Shown here in pieces: positions 9,073 to 17,791 of a stretch of DNA of 64,000 nucleotides. The notes below the pieces were generated by a model. That model worked only from the letters and a program-made list of their open reading frames with translations, made no database searches and was not told where the DNA came from. The position numbers were made by a program, and so were the translations under genes. Position 1 is the first letter of the stretch; every line of letters starts with the position of its first letter. Source of the stretch: an uncultured Rickettsiales bacterium (GTDB lineage Bacteria; Pseudomonadota; Alphaproteobacteria; Rickettsiales; UBA1997); the NCBI GenBank assembly GCA_934747265.1, contig CAKVGI010000005.1:19654-83653 (forward strand), in the 5' to 3' direction.

Positions 9073-9669
9073 ATGAATAATACAATTCTAAATGATTTAA
9101 TTAAAATATTTTCAAAATTACCATCACTAGGTCCCCGATCCGCAAGGAGAATAGTCTTATATCTTTTGAATAATAAGGACAATGTAATGTCTCCTTTAAT
9201 TAATTCAATGGATGAAGCATTTAACCAAATCAAACATTGTCCAATATGTGGCAATTTAACAACTGAGAATATATGTGAAATATGTTCTGATGAAACAAGA
9301 AATAAGGATATAATTTGCATTGTAGAAAATATTGCTGATTTATGGGCTATTGAAAATACAATGATATACAAAGGACAATACCATATTCTTGGCGGAACAT
9401 TATCTGCAACGGAGGGTAGAGGACCTAATGAAATAAATATTGAAAGTTTGTTAGAAAAAATAAAAAATAATAAAAATATAAAAGAAGTTATAATTGCAAC
9501 AAATCCAACAATTGAAGGACAAACAACAGCCTTCTACATTGCAGATATTCTTAAAGATTTTGATCTAAAAATCACAAAACCAGCTTATGGTATTCCTTTG
9601 GGTAGTGAATTTAATTATCTAGATGAAAGCACTCTTGATATAGCTTTCAAGAATAAAAAAGAATTTTAA
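9073..9669 (+). CDS. recR: Recombination mediator protein RecR
   Basis: RecR acts with RecF/RecO to load RecA at gaps. The 198-residue protein shows the N-terminal helix-hairpin-helix region (LPSLGPRSARRIVLYLL), a C4 zinc finger (CPICGN...CEIC, about residues 57-72) and a Toprim domain. The C-terminal part has NPTIEGQTTA and ITKPAYGIPLGSEFNYLD. The start is only 2 bases after the pfkA stop, so both share a transcript ending at the hairpin at 9677-9701. dnaX, the common partner of recR, is absent here. Confidence 0.95.
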   Translation: MNNTILNDLIKIFSKLPSLGPRSARRIVLYLLNNKDNVMSPLINSMDEAFNQIKHCPICGNLTTENICEICSDETRNKDIICIVENIADLWAIENTMIYKGQYHILGGTLSATEGRGPNEINIESLLEKIKNNKNIKEVIIATNPTIEGQTTAFYIADILKDFDLKITKPAYGIPLGSEFNYLDESTLDIAFKNKKEF

Positions 9670-9676
9670 TGAATTA

Positions 9677-9701
9677 GCCCAATTTGATATTGGGCTTTTT
9701 T
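9677..9701 (+). terminator. Intrinsic terminator of pfkA-recR
   Basis: GCCCAAT (9677-9683) pairs with ATTGGGC (9689-9695) around a 5-base loop, followed by TTTTTT. It sits 8 bases after the recR stop. Confidence 0.88.
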
Positions 9702-9714
9702 AAGGTGAACAAAT

Positions 9715-10428
9715 TTAACAACGACAACCTCTATCAGTACTATTTGTTGTTCCTTTATTTTTATTTGTTCTTTTATTTAAAATTTCGCTCGCTTTTTTTA
9801 TAGCTTTATCTTTTTCTTTTTTAAGATTTTCTTTTTGGCGACTTATTTCTTTATTAATATATTCATTATTTACCAGATAATGTGAAGTACCGCATATTGC
9901 AACTGTCATGGCAGTTTTTTGTAATGGCGGTAATTTTTTTACTATATTTTTTGCACAATAAAGGGCTCCTTCTGTCATCGCTGTTGCTTTTAACTCATTT
10001 CCAACTTCTGTTTTAAATTTTTGCCAATTAAAATCTTCTCTTTCCTTTACGGCTTTTTTTACAATATGTGAAACGGGAGACATAGTTGCTATAAATGGAG
10101 CTTTATATTTTGCTGGAAGCAATTCAGAAATGATCCCCAAAGGTGCGTGAGTTTCAAATGAACTCTTTACTTCTTTTTTATATTTACCATATTCGGTTTT
10201 TGCTATACTTTTTGCTTTTTGAAATTGCGGTTCTACCTTTTGCTGATAAAATGCTTGTGCATTACTTGCGCATTCCCTAGATTTTTCTAATGTTGTATTC
10301 TTTATTATTGAAAGTGTTGGTCCTATATTTTGTTTACAAGGTGCTACTATACCATTTTGAATCTTTTTTGAGCCAGCAACTGCTCTTATTGCTCCTATTG
10401 TTGTTCTTGCTACTTTTTGTCCTAACAT
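9715..10428 (-). CDS. Hypothetical basic protein, two possible hydrophobic segments
   Basis: Not recognised. The ATG at 10428 (MLGQKVARTT) is chosen because AAAGGAG lies about 9 bases before it; the upstream in-frame ATG at 10449 overlaps that ribosome site. The protein is about 237 residues and rich in lysine and alanine. It has moderately hydrophobic stretches around TMSPVSHIV and TAMTVAICGTSHYLV, a lysine/glutamate coiled-coil-like tail and a terminal RGCRC with two cysteines. It is convergent with recR. The repetitive, low-complexity make-up resembles small secreted or membrane-associated proteins of host-associated alphaproteobacteria, but no function can be assigned. Confidence 0.6.
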   Translation of the reverse strand: MLGQKVARTTIGAIRAVAGSKKIQNGIVAPCKQNIGPTLSIIKNTTLEKSRECASNAQAFYQQKVEPQFQKAKSIAKTEYGKYKKEVKSSFETHAPLGIISELLPAKYKAPFIATMSPVSHIVKKAVKEREDFNWQKFKTEVGNELKATAMTEGALYCAKNIVKKLPPLQKTAMTVAICGTSHYLVNNEYINKEISRQKENLKKEKDKAIKKASEILNKRTNKNKGTTNSTDRGCRC

Positions 10429-10449
10429 AATAACAAATCTCCTTTCCAT

Positions 10450-11025
10450 TTATTTTTGTTAGTAATGGAATATTTTTTATAAAAAATAATTAATTAATTT
10501 TGCAAATTCTTGGAAATTTTTCCTTAATTCACTCACAAAAATGTGGTATTATATTTCTTTTACTCCTTATGGAGCATAAAGTCAAAAAATATAGGAAAGA
10601 AAGAGTCAAAAAAGTATTTTCTGATACTGGTTTGATTTTTTGATATTTTATTACAAAGAACTTTTATGTCTTTTGCCTTCTGTAAATCCATAAGTTTTCT
10701 TTATTATTGCCACTGATTTTATTGATAATATACATGAAGAGAAATGTCAAGATATTTTTCTAATTATTTTTATAGTTATATAATATTTTTTTATTTACTT
10801 GTATTTTTTATTATAAATATAATTAAATCAATCTTTATGTGCAACTTTACATAGAAAATATATAAATATATATTTTATAATTAGGTTGAATAAATATATT
10901 TTTCAACTATTAATTGACATAAAAAAAAATATTTTTTGTACTTCCGAAAATTATTTTTCAATACATTATAGGCTTATAAATTTTTTTAAATTTATATAGA
11001 ATTTTAAAATTATTATAAATAACCT
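10450..11025. other. AT-rich intergenic region, no gene seen
   Basis: About 575 bases between two divergently oriented hypotheticals. It has a small inverted repeat ACTCCTTATGGAG near 10560-10575, a moderately GC-balanced stretch (about 10550-10760) that could be a transcribed leader or small RNA, and a TTGACA at 10914-10919 before the gene at 11026. I see no open frame with gene-like character. Confidence 0.4.
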
Positions 11026-11415
11026 ATGGTTGAAATGAAAAATAAGCTTATAAGAGAACTAATGTTTGAAGAAGATTATATTAGTACGAAAAATTTTATA
11101 AGTGAGGCATCTGATAATAAAATATATAAAAGTAAGTCCATTAAGGAAAACACGGATTTTGAATATCGTTATTCTAATGATAATTTATATTTTAAATCTG
11201 AAATTGCATTATGGAAGGCAGTAATTTTGCAAGCTTTGGTGGATTTGCAAAGTAATTCAAAAAAGAAAATAGCAAACACATATAGAATAAAAGCACTAAT
11301 GTGGTTTAATTTAAAAAATGAAGAATTTTTAACTGTATGTAATTACGCCGGTCTTGATCCAAAATATGTTTATGAAAAATCAAGAATAGTAAAAGAAAAT
11401 AACAAATTTTTATAG
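11026..11415 (+). CDS. Conserved-looking hypothetical protein (W-ILQALVD pattern)
   Basis: A 129-residue soluble protein. The first 50 residues are charged and variable. The second half has the pattern ALWKAVILQALVDLQ, then RIKALMWFNLKNEEFLTVCNYAGLDPKYV. I have the impression that a small alphaproteobacterial and prophage-associated family shares this W...ILQA..D...W....F..VC..AGLDP layout, but I cannot name it. The short alpha-helical make-up would fit a DNA-binding or phage-type regulatory protein. It stands alone with its own long upstream region and faces cmk convergently. Confidence 0.65.
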   Translation: MVEMKNKLIRELMFEEDYISTKNFISEASDNKIYKSKSIKENTDFEYRYSNDNLYFKSEIALWKAVILQALVDLQSNSKKKIANTYRIKALMWFNLKNEEFLTVCNYAGLDPKYVYEKSRIVKENNKFL

Positions 11416-11418
11416 TTT

Positions 11419-11445
11419 GTGAGCTTAAAATAAGCCCACAATATT
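11419..11445. terminator. Weak shared terminator between 11026 gene and cmk
   Basis: GTGAGCTTA (11419-11427) pairs with TAAGCCCAC (11431-11439) with one mismatch and a 3-base loop, followed by a T-rich tract. It sits between convergent stops. Confidence 0.45.
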
Positions 11446-11448
11446 ATT

Positions 11449-12072
11449 TTATTTTATAAAACTAAGCACATATTCAAAAGCTTCTTCTATATTTTTGTCT
11501 GTTGTGTCTATTAAAATGGCATCATCAGCTTTTTTAAATGGACTTGCTACTCTATTCATATCTTGTTCGTCTCTTTTTTTAACTTTTTCTAATATTTCGT
11601 CATAAGATACATCTTGTCCTTTTTCCTTCATTTCTTTATATCTTCTATTAGCTCTTTCTTCTGCGGATGCTGTAATAAAAAATTTATATGTTGCATCAGG
11701 ACAAATAACTGTTCCTATATCTCTACCATCTAATATTGCACCTTTATCTTGATTGGCAAAATTCCTTTGATAATTAAAAAGAATATCTCTTACGGATTGC
11801 ATTTTTGCGACGGTTGATGCTTTGCCACCTATTTCTTCTGTAAAAATTATTGGATTATTAATATCTTCTTCATTTAGTGTTTTTGCAACTTCAACAACTG
11901 CTTGTTCACTATTAAGATCAACATTTTGTTGAATACATTTATATGCAACGCCTCTATATAAACCACCAGTATTTAAATGCGGTATTCCAAATTTTTCTGA
12001 TAATAATTTTGAAATTGTACCCTTGCCAGATGCGGAAGGTCCGTCTATTGCAATTACTAATTTTTTATCCAT
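11449..12072 (-). CDS. cmk: Cytidylate kinase
   Basis: Phosphorylates CMP and dCMP. The P-loop is GPSASGKGT (about residues 11-19). The family segments LNTGGLYRGVAYK, LDGRDIGTVICPDA and the lid-like RANRRYKEM are all present. Length of 207 residues is normal. In many alphaproteobacteria cmk is followed by rpsA; here rpsA is about 20 kb away (32526-34208), so that pair has been separated. The gene starts just beside composite repeat 1. Confidence 0.95.
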   Translation of the reverse strand: MDKKLVIAIDGPSASGKGTISKLLSEKFGIPHLNTGGLYRGVAYKCIQQNVDLNSEQAVVEVAKTLNEEDINNPIIFTEEIGGKASTVAKMQSVRDILFNYQRNFANQDKGAILDGRDIGTVICPDATYKFFITASAEERANRRYKEMKEKGQDVSYDEILEKVKKRDEQDMNRVASPFKKADDAILIDTTDKNIEEAFEYVLSFIK

Positions 12073-12239
12073 ATTAAAGTCATTATTGTTTGATTAAAAA
12101 TAACAATATAAAAAATAAAATCAACGTTTTTTAATTTTAAGATATTAGTACTGATAATTTTTGGTTTATTTTAATTGTTATAACACCAAGAAATTGATAC
12201 GAAATGTTTTTTATTATTCTCTGTAAGGAAAAACTGATA

Positions 12240-12930
12240 AAGTCAATCTCTCATTGTAAAGAGAGTGGCTGATATGAAGCACATCGCCATTGCCCCCCTT
12301 GTAAGGAAAGAGCTAGTTGCAGAACACCTCCTTTCTGCCCCCCTTTGTAAGGAGCTGACGTAGTCGGTACCCCTCTCTGCCCCCCTTTGTAAGGGGGGAG
12401 TCAGTCGTAGACTGACAGGGGGGTTGAGAACATCCATTTATTTTATAATAAAACAAAATGAATAATTGAAAATTGAAAATAAAATATAAAGTCAGAGATT
12501 TATTTTAAAAATAAAATATAAAGTTAAGGAGCTTAAATTTAAGATTTAAAATTAAGAATTAAGAATTAAGAATAATATATCTATTTAAATAAAATAATTA
12601 TTATTAATATACTAATACCGTATAAAACATAGTTTAAAATAATTAAAGTATTTTAAACTACCCTTGCCCCCCTTATCAGGGTGGGAATGGAAGGGGAACT
12701 TATCAGAGGGGTGGAGGAACATCCCCTATCAGAGGTGATGGGGTGTACCCTTATCAAGGGAAAATGAGAGGAACTTATCAGGGTGGATGAGGAAATCTTA
12801 TCAGGGGGATGGAATGAAGAGACCTTATCAGGTGATATAGAGAATATCCTTTAACAAGGGGATGAAAAATATCCCTTAGCGGGGGTAGTAAGAGAGACAC
12901 TCGCTCTTAGTATAGAGTAAAAATGAATAT
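12240..12930 (-). repeat. Composite hairpin-array repeat, copy 1 (inverted relative to copies 2 and 3)
   Basis: Left part (about 12245-12417): about four units of roughly 45-60 bases containing CCCCCCTTTGTAAGGGGGG-type hairpins and GTCAGTCGTAGACTGAC. Then an AT-rich core (12426 to about 12655), bounded on the left by GGGGGGTT (12418-12425). Right part (about 12660-12905): about ten units of 20-30 bases with CTTATCAGGGGGGATGGAA character. Units nearest the core match copies 2 and 3 best; outer ones are degenerate, for example CCCTTAGCGGGGG at the far right. The core has tandem AATTAAG and AAAATTGA words. Short open frames here (such as one translating PPVSLRLTPPL) are by-products of the repeat. 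Confidence 0.85.
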
Positions 12931-13273
12931 AATTTATTTAATAAGCTATATTAGAAAACGCAAGGAAAGTAGAGATTATAGACGGAAACAAATTAATTGT
13001 TATCGGTATCAAATGCCTAAATATTATTAATTTTTTTATATATTATTGTTATATGCAGTATGCGTATTTGATAATATACTAAAAAGTGTATCATAAATTT
13101 ACAACTAAAAATAGAAAATTTTTTACTTATAAAAATACGGTTTGAGATATGAAAAATAATGTTAAAATTACTTTTATTATTTATTATTTTTAAAAAAATA
13201 AAATAAAAGGTTGACTTTTAAAATATTATAGGTTGTATTAATGGTGTTATTAACAACTAGGAGTCGTATATAT
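12931..13273. other. AT-rich spacer after repeat copy 1
   Basis: About 340 bases without a gene. Contains a candidate promoter TTGACT (13211-13216) with TATTAA (13236-13241) before the small gene at 13274; spacing is long at 19 bases. Nothing else is seen. Confidence 0.35.
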
Positions 13274-13558
13274 ATGGAACAATATGTAGATTATGATATT
13301 ATACTTACCCCAAAATCATCAAAGAGGGAAAAAGTAGTTCCACAAAATAGACAAGGCGAAGTACCTTGTGTAGAATTTTCTAACAATACAAGAACAAGAA
13401 AAAATTCCGCATATAATGTTATGGGAGAGCCCAGAAAAGATAACAAAAAATCACATTATACTGAAAAATATAAAAAGCCAGATCAAGAAAAAAGACAACA
13501 TACTTCGGAAGTTGAAAGATCAAGGAGAGAGAATAGTGATTGTGTTCATGCTATGTAG
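13274..13558 (+). CDS. Small hydrophilic hypothetical protein
   Basis: The ATG at 13274 (MEQYVDYDIILTPKSS) is preceded by TAGGAG about 10 bases upstream, which makes it a better start than the ATG at 13241. The product is about 94 residues, very rich in K, R, N, E and S, has no hydrophobic segment, and looks disordered. Similar short charged proteins occur as singletons in AT-rich host-associated genomes. No homologue is recognised and the gene could be spurious; the ribosome site and promoter-like sequence are the only support. Confidence 0.4.
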   Translation: MEQYVDYDIILTPKSSKREKVVPQNRQGEVPCVEFSNNTRTRKNSAYNVMGEPRKDNKKSHYTEKYKKPDQEKRQHTSEVERSRRENSDCVHAM

Positions 13559-13650
13559 ATAGCTAAATTTTATTTTCTTAGCAAATAAATAATAAATATT
13601 ACATTTGCGATTGATAAATAAAAATCAATAAAGTTAAATTATACTTTAAA

Positions 13651-13678
13651 TGGTATTAGACATAAAAATCTAATACCA
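13651..13678 (-). terminator. Inverted repeat after pyrH, probable weak terminator
   Basis: TGGTATTAGA (13651-13660) is perfectly complementary to TCTAATACCA (13669-13678), 8-base loop. It lies 22 bases past the pyrH stop; the U-run on the minus strand is short (CCATTTAAAG). Confidence 0.55.
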
Positions 13679-13700
13679 TAAATTTTATCAAAAAATATAA

Positions 13701-14423
13701 TTATTTTAAACCTTCTCTGTTTATAATTGTATATTTTCCTTCACCTTTTATCGCTTTCAAGAACGCATCTTGTTCTGAAATTTTAAATACAAGAATTGGC
13801 ATATTATTATCCCTTGCAAGTGTTAAGGCTGTTGGATCCATAACTCTTAAATCTCGCTTGATTGCTTCATTAAATGAAATTGCATCGAATCTTGTTGCGT
13901 CTTGATATTTTTTAGGATCTTTATCATAAACGCCATCAACTTGTGTACCTTTTAATATAACATCGCAATTCATTTCTGTTGCTCTCAAAACGGAAGCTGT
14001 ATCAGTTGTAAAATAAGGGTTTCCAGTACCAGATACAAAAATATTAATATGTCCTTTCTCTAAATGGCTCAATGCTTTTCTTAATGTATAAGTTTCACAT
14101 ACGCCTGTCATAGCAAGCGCAGACATCATTCTCGTTTCTACTCCATATTTTTCAATACCAGCTTGTAAAGCTATACCATTCATAACAGTTGCTAGCATTC
14201 CCATATAATCAGCACTTGCTCTGTCCATTATTTCACTTGTAGATGATACGCCTCTAAAAATATTTCCACCGCCAACAACAATGGATATTTCCGCGCCAGC
14301 TTTGTGAATACTTACAATTTCTTCGCAGGTCTTTTTTATAGCATTCATATCATGTCCAAAAGGTTTATCCCCCATTAATGACTCGCCGGATACTTTAAAT
14401 AGAACTCTTTTATATTTTAACAT
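13701..14423 (-). CDS. pyrH: UMP kinase
   Basis: Converts UMP to UDP; amino-acid-kinase fold, normally hexameric and feedback-regulated by UTP and GTP. Signatures: KVSGESLMGD near residue 9, VVGGGNIFRG near 49, SGTGNPYFTTDTA near 130 and VDGVYDKDPKK near 162. Length of 240 residues is normal. A good ribosome site (AAGGAAAAAAATG) precedes the start. In most bacteria pyrH follows rpsB-tsf; here it lies downstream of them on the same strand but separated by a restriction-modification gene, and a terminator-like hairpin ends only about 17 bases before the start codon. Confidence 0.96.
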   Translation of the reverse strand: MLKYKRVLFKVSGESLMGDKPFGHDMNAIKKTCEEIVSIHKAGAEISIVVGGGNIFRGVSSTSEIMDRASADYMGMLATVMNGIALQAGIEKYGVETRMMSALAMTGVCETYTLRKALSHLEKGHINIFVSGTGNPYFTTDTASVLRATEMNCDVILKGTQVDGVYDKDPKKYQDATRFDAISFNEAIKRDLRVMDPTALTLARDNNMPILVFKISEQDAFLKAIKGEGKYTIINREGLK

Positions 14424-14440
14424 TTTTTTCCTTTTTAATT

Positions 14441-14479
14441 AATATAAAAAATGGATACATCCTTGCTAAATGTATCCAT
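14441..14479 (-). terminator. Strong hairpin plus U-run in the pyrH leader (terminator or attenuator)
   Basis: On the minus strand ATGGATACAT pairs perfectly with ATGTATCCAT (14451-14460 with 14470-14479, 9-base loop), followed directly by TTTTTT. It lies between the R-M gene and pyrH. Only about 17 bases, carrying the ribosome site, separate it from the pyrH ATG, which leaves no room for a promoter between them. Confidence 0.8.
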
Positions 14480-14652
14480 TTATTTATTCGTTTTAATAAA
14501 ATATTTTTTATTTCTTTTCATCTAATAAAAATTTTTAATTCTACAATTAAATTATTTATAATAAGTGTATTATAAAAATATTAATTTTCAAGAAAAATAT
14601 GAATTTTATAATAAAGATTTATTTATAATACTAAAAATTAAAAAATAAATCC

Positions 14653-17139
14653 TTATTTTAATAATTCATATTTAAACAACTTATCTTGAATATATTTTTT
14701 ATAATACAATTTTAATTTTTCCTTTAACGAAACAATATAACTATTCAATTCAACATAATCATAATAAATACAGCTATTCTTTTTATTATTCCAATTTTCA
14801 TTGCTTGGTAAAAGTTTGTTATTATTTATATCTAATTTATAATAAGTATTGCACTCCATATCTATTTGATACAAACCATAAGAATAATTGCTATTATAAT
14901 TTTTTGTCTTTTTTAATTCCAATAAAATGTCGTTCCATATTTTAAATAATTCTTCCTCATCTTTATTTAATTTAAAATTTTTTAAATCATTATCTGCTAT
15001 CGTATTTTGAGAAAAACATAATTTATTTCTATAAAATCTACCATCACTACCATTAAAAGAAATACATTTATTTTGCCTACACAAACAAGTATAAATTAAA
15101 CAAGATTTTAATAAATCTTTGTCTTTTAGGTATTCCTCACCTTTGTCAGCAGTTGTAAAATAAATATCTCTTTCATACCAATTTTCTTGTGGATATAATT
15201 TAGCACAAAACAAAGGAAGTTTTGTAATATAATTATCAGAACGGAGGTAAAAGCCATCATCTATGTAAAATTGTTGTCTTACTAGATAGTTATTTAATGG
15301 AGCAATAGCAAAATTAATGCTTCTTAAATAACCAATGATATTCTTATTAAAAATACTTTTTTGTCCTTTTCTATCTATTTTTTTTCTTTCTAAACCATCA
15401 GTTCCACACCATACATTAGTTTCAATATCGTTATTAAATTGTCTTTTATCATATAATATAGTAAAATTTTTATTACATTTTTTTATATAAACATTTTTTA
15501 CAAATTCTAAATTTTCATTTTGATTTATATTATAAGCTTTTAATCCAAAATTTTTCTGTTCTTTATTTATATTTTGCCATATAATTAAACTTATTGAACT
15601 TGGACTAGCATGAAAATATTGTCTATTCAATAAATAACCATCAATAAAAGTTTTATTAACCAAATCTATACTTTTGAAATATTTAACTGGGCTATATAGA
15701 ATATAAAAATCATTTTCTTTTTTTAAATAATATTCAAAAGCCGACCATATGAATTGATTACTTATTTCTCTTGTTGATTTTGTATTTTTATTTCTATTTT
15801 TAAATTTGTTTTTCATTTCATTACAAACAAAATTTAATTTTCTACTGTTTCTAATTTCTTCATCAAATCCTTTTATATTATCACTTGAACTATCTTGATA
15901 AGGTGGATTTTCCAACATAATTATATTTATATTTGGATTTTTTACATAGCTGTTTAATTCATTAATACAATTAGAATATAGTTTTTTATTTTCTTCTGTT
16001 TGTATTGTGTCTAAATTGTATTGACCTGTTATAAAGTATTCACTTAAAGCATCACCGCCATGAACTAAATCTTCATTTTGTTTTACATTTTCAACAGGTG
16101 GAATAATCATTTTTACTTTATCGCCTATTAGACTATTTAAAACAACCCATTCTTTTAATTCGTAAGTATTTACTATACAATGTTGGAGTTCATTGTCAAA
16201 AAGATAATCATAAATTGAAATTGAAGTTTGATAATTCTCTAATTCCTCCATGGTTATTAAATTAAAATTCTTATTTATCATTTTAATAACCTTGTTTTTA
16301 TCTTTTAAATATAATTCTATTGTTTCTTCTTCTAAATATTTGTCTAATTCTTGTATTGTAATATCTTTTACATTTTTGTCTGTAAAAAATTGTTCTAAAT
16401 TTCCTGTTCCAGCACATCTATCAAGTATAATATAATCATTGTTTGCCTCTTTTATTTTTTTAATTGCCTGTCTAACAAGTTTTGTTGAAAGTTTTACATA
16501 TTCTTTTGGCGTGTAAAATGCTCCTAATTCTTTTTTGTGTTGATTATCATTTAAACAATCCATTATATATTTAAAGTCTTCTTCCTGTCCTTGCCAAGGG
16601 TAAATTGGTAGGGTTTTAGGATCTCTTAATTCATTAAAAAAATCAATTTTCTTTTTTGTTGGGTTTTCACTGTAAAATCTGTTTGCGTAGCCAATAACAC
16701 AATATAAATCAATGTTGATTTTTATAAATTCATTACTCTCTAAAATCTCTGCAATTTTTTTTAAATTTTGGCTATATTCTATAATTTCTGGTTTTATATC
16801 TGTATAATATGAATTATTATTTATGCTAGCACTACCAACATATTGTTTTTCAATATCTTTTAAAAAATCGTTTGACTTATATAAATAAGCTTTTTCATCA
16901 TTTAATGATACTAATAAAATTTGAGAAGGAATATTTTTTCCATTATTTCTTTTTTTAGATAAATATTTAATTGCTTGTAGTAAAACTGAATTTATATTAT
17001 CTATTCTTAGTTTGAACTCTAAAATAGTTCCTCCAATAATTCCATCTGTAAAATCGTCATATAGTGGAATTGAACCATTTATTTTATTTAATAAATTATA
17101 AAATTCTATTTGACCTTCTTTTTCGTTGTTGAAAGGCAT
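14653..17139 (-). CDS. Type IIG-like restriction enzyme/N6-adenine methyltransferase fusion
   Basis: An 828-residue single-chain enzyme. The N-terminus has a PD-(D/E)XK-like nuclease site, with D28/D29 followed by GGTILEFK (E41, K43). The methyltransferase core follows: LGAFYTP (about 205-211), SAM-binding DRCAGTGN (about 240-247) and catalytic NPPY (about 411-414), typical of gamma-class N6-adenine methyltransferases. The remaining 350 residues would hold the target-recognition domain. This order matches type IIG enzymes, which cut and methylate with one polypeptide. A divergent Xre regulator (17369) shares its upstream region. All nuclease and methylase motifs appear intact. The unit has been inserted between tsf and pyrH. 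Codon use is more AT-rich than its neighbours, by eye. Confidence 0.85.
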   Translation of the reverse strand: MPFNNEKEGQIEFYNLLNKINGSIPLYDDFTDGIIGGTILEFKLRIDNINSVLLQAIKYLSKKRNNGKNIPSQILLVSLNDEKAYLYKSNDFLKDIEKQYVGSASINNNSYYTDIKPEIIEYSQNLKKIAEILESNEFIKINIDLYCVIGYANRFYSENPTKKKIDFFNELRDPKTLPIYPWQGQEEDFKYIMDCLNDNQHKKELGAFYTPKEYVKLSTKLVRQAIKKIKEANNDYIILDRCAGTGNLEQFFTDKNVKDITIQELDKYLEEETIELYLKDKNKVIKMINKNFNLITMEELENYQTSISIYDYLFDNELQHCIVNTYELKEWVVLNSLIGDKVKMIIPPVENVKQNEDLVHGGDALSEYFITGQYNLDTIQTEENKKLYSNCINELNSYVKNPNINIIMLENPPYQDSSSDNIKGFDEEIRNSRKLNFVCNEMKNKFKNRNKNTKSTREISNQFIWSAFEYYLKKENDFYILYSPVKYFKSIDLVNKTFIDGYLLNRQYFHASPSSISLIIWQNINKEQKNFGLKAYNINQNENLEFVKNVYIKKCNKNFTILYDKRQFNNDIETNVWCGTDGLERKKIDRKGQKSIFNKNIIGYLRSINFAIAPLNNYLVRQQFYIDDGFYLRSDNYITKLPLFCAKLYPQENWYERDIYFTTADKGEEYLKDKDLLKSCLIYTCLCRQNKCISFNGSDGRFYRNKLCFSQNTIADNDLKNFKLNKDEEELFKIWNDILLELKKTKNYNSNYSYGLYQIDMECNTYYKLDINNNKLLPSNENWNNKKNSCIYYDYVELNSYIVSLKEKLKLYYKKYIQDKLFKYELLK

Positions 17140-17196
17140 TAACTATGAAGTATTATTTAATTTAATTAATATAATTTTATTTTTTTCGTATTCTAT

Positions 17197-17354
17197 ACTA
17201 TAAATTTTAAATTTATGATGACTTGTGTTAGTAAATATTATGAAGTATTGATATTATTTAATTAAAATATTACATATATACTATTTATTTGTAATTTTTA
17301 TAAATAAATAAAAAATAATAGCAATTTATAGTATTTTAAATTAACTATAAATTG
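17197..17354. promoter_or_regulatory. Candidate operator set for the R-M regulator
   Basis: The 10-mer ACTATAAATT occurs at 17197-17206 and 17344-17353, and inverted at 17323-17332. The last two form a perfect 11-base-arm inverted repeat (17322-17332 and 17344-17354, 11-base spacer) ending 14 bases before the regulator ATG. The first overlaps a 17-base near-palindrome at 17200-17216, upstream of the R-M gene. A longer direct repeat beginning TATGAAGTATT also occurs at about 17144 and 17239. This arrangement resembles the C-boxes of controller proteins. Confidence 0.6.
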
Positions 17355-17368
17355 TTAACTTCATTTAT

Positions 17369-17707
17369 ATGAAAGATTCAGAATTACAAAAACAAGTTGG
17401 TAAAAAAATAAGAGAAATTAGAAAGCAAAGGAAAATTTCTCAGATGGATCTTGCATATTCTATTGGTATGAGTATGAATACAATTTCATATATAGAATTA
17501 GGAAAAATAGCATCAAAAATTGATACATTAAATAAAATTGCAAATGTTTTAAATGTTAGTGTTTTTGATTTTTTTAATTTTTTTGACTTTGAATTAAAAA
17601 CTAATAATAAAAATATTGTTATTAATAATATTTTGTTAAAATTAAAAAAATGTAGTTATGAAGATTTAATAAAATATGAACAAATAATTAACGTTTTAAT
17701 GAAATAA
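17369..17707 (+). CDS. Xre-family helix-turn-helix regulator, likely R-M controller protein
   Basis: A 112-residue protein. The first 65 residues are a lambda-repressor-type HTH: VGKKIREIRKQRKISQMDLA, then GMSMNTISYIELGKIASKIDTL. A short helical tail follows (to LIKYEQIINVLMK). It is divergent from the R-M gene across about 230 bases containing inverted repeats of ACTATAAATT, the layout expected of a controller (C) protein that times nuclease versus methylase expression. It is a little longer than classical C proteins (about 80-100 residues), and the function is inferred from context. Confidence 0.8.
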   Translation: MKDSELQKQVGKKIREIRKQRKISQMDLAYSIGMSMNTISYIELGKIASKIDTLNKIANVLNVSVFDFFNFFDFELKTNNKNIVINNILLKLKKCSYEDLIKYEQIINVLMK

Positions 17708-17750
17708 TATTATAATTTATTTTTTGTTGTATTAAAATAATAATAAATAA

Positions 17751-17784
17751 GGAAAAGTAAAAAGAAGTGATTTAACATCACTTC
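17751..17784 (-). terminator. Intrinsic terminator of tsf
   Basis: GAAGTGAT (17764-17771) pairs with ATCACTTC (17777-17784) around a 5-base loop, and the minus strand continues into TTTTTACTTTT. It ends the rpsB-tsf unit before the inserted R-M genes. Confidence 0.85.
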
Positions 17785-17791
17785 CGAAAAA

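Noticed and set aside
10450..11025. A known structural RNA (6S, SRP or RNase P type).
   Set aside because: No diagnostic sequence or long stem recognised; only a small inverted repeat.
12243..12437. Short open frames in the repeats translating PPVSLRLTPPL-type peptides (also at 57025-57225).
   Set aside because: They are produced by the hairpin units themselves, appear in both orientations and have no ribosome site; treated as repeat sequence.
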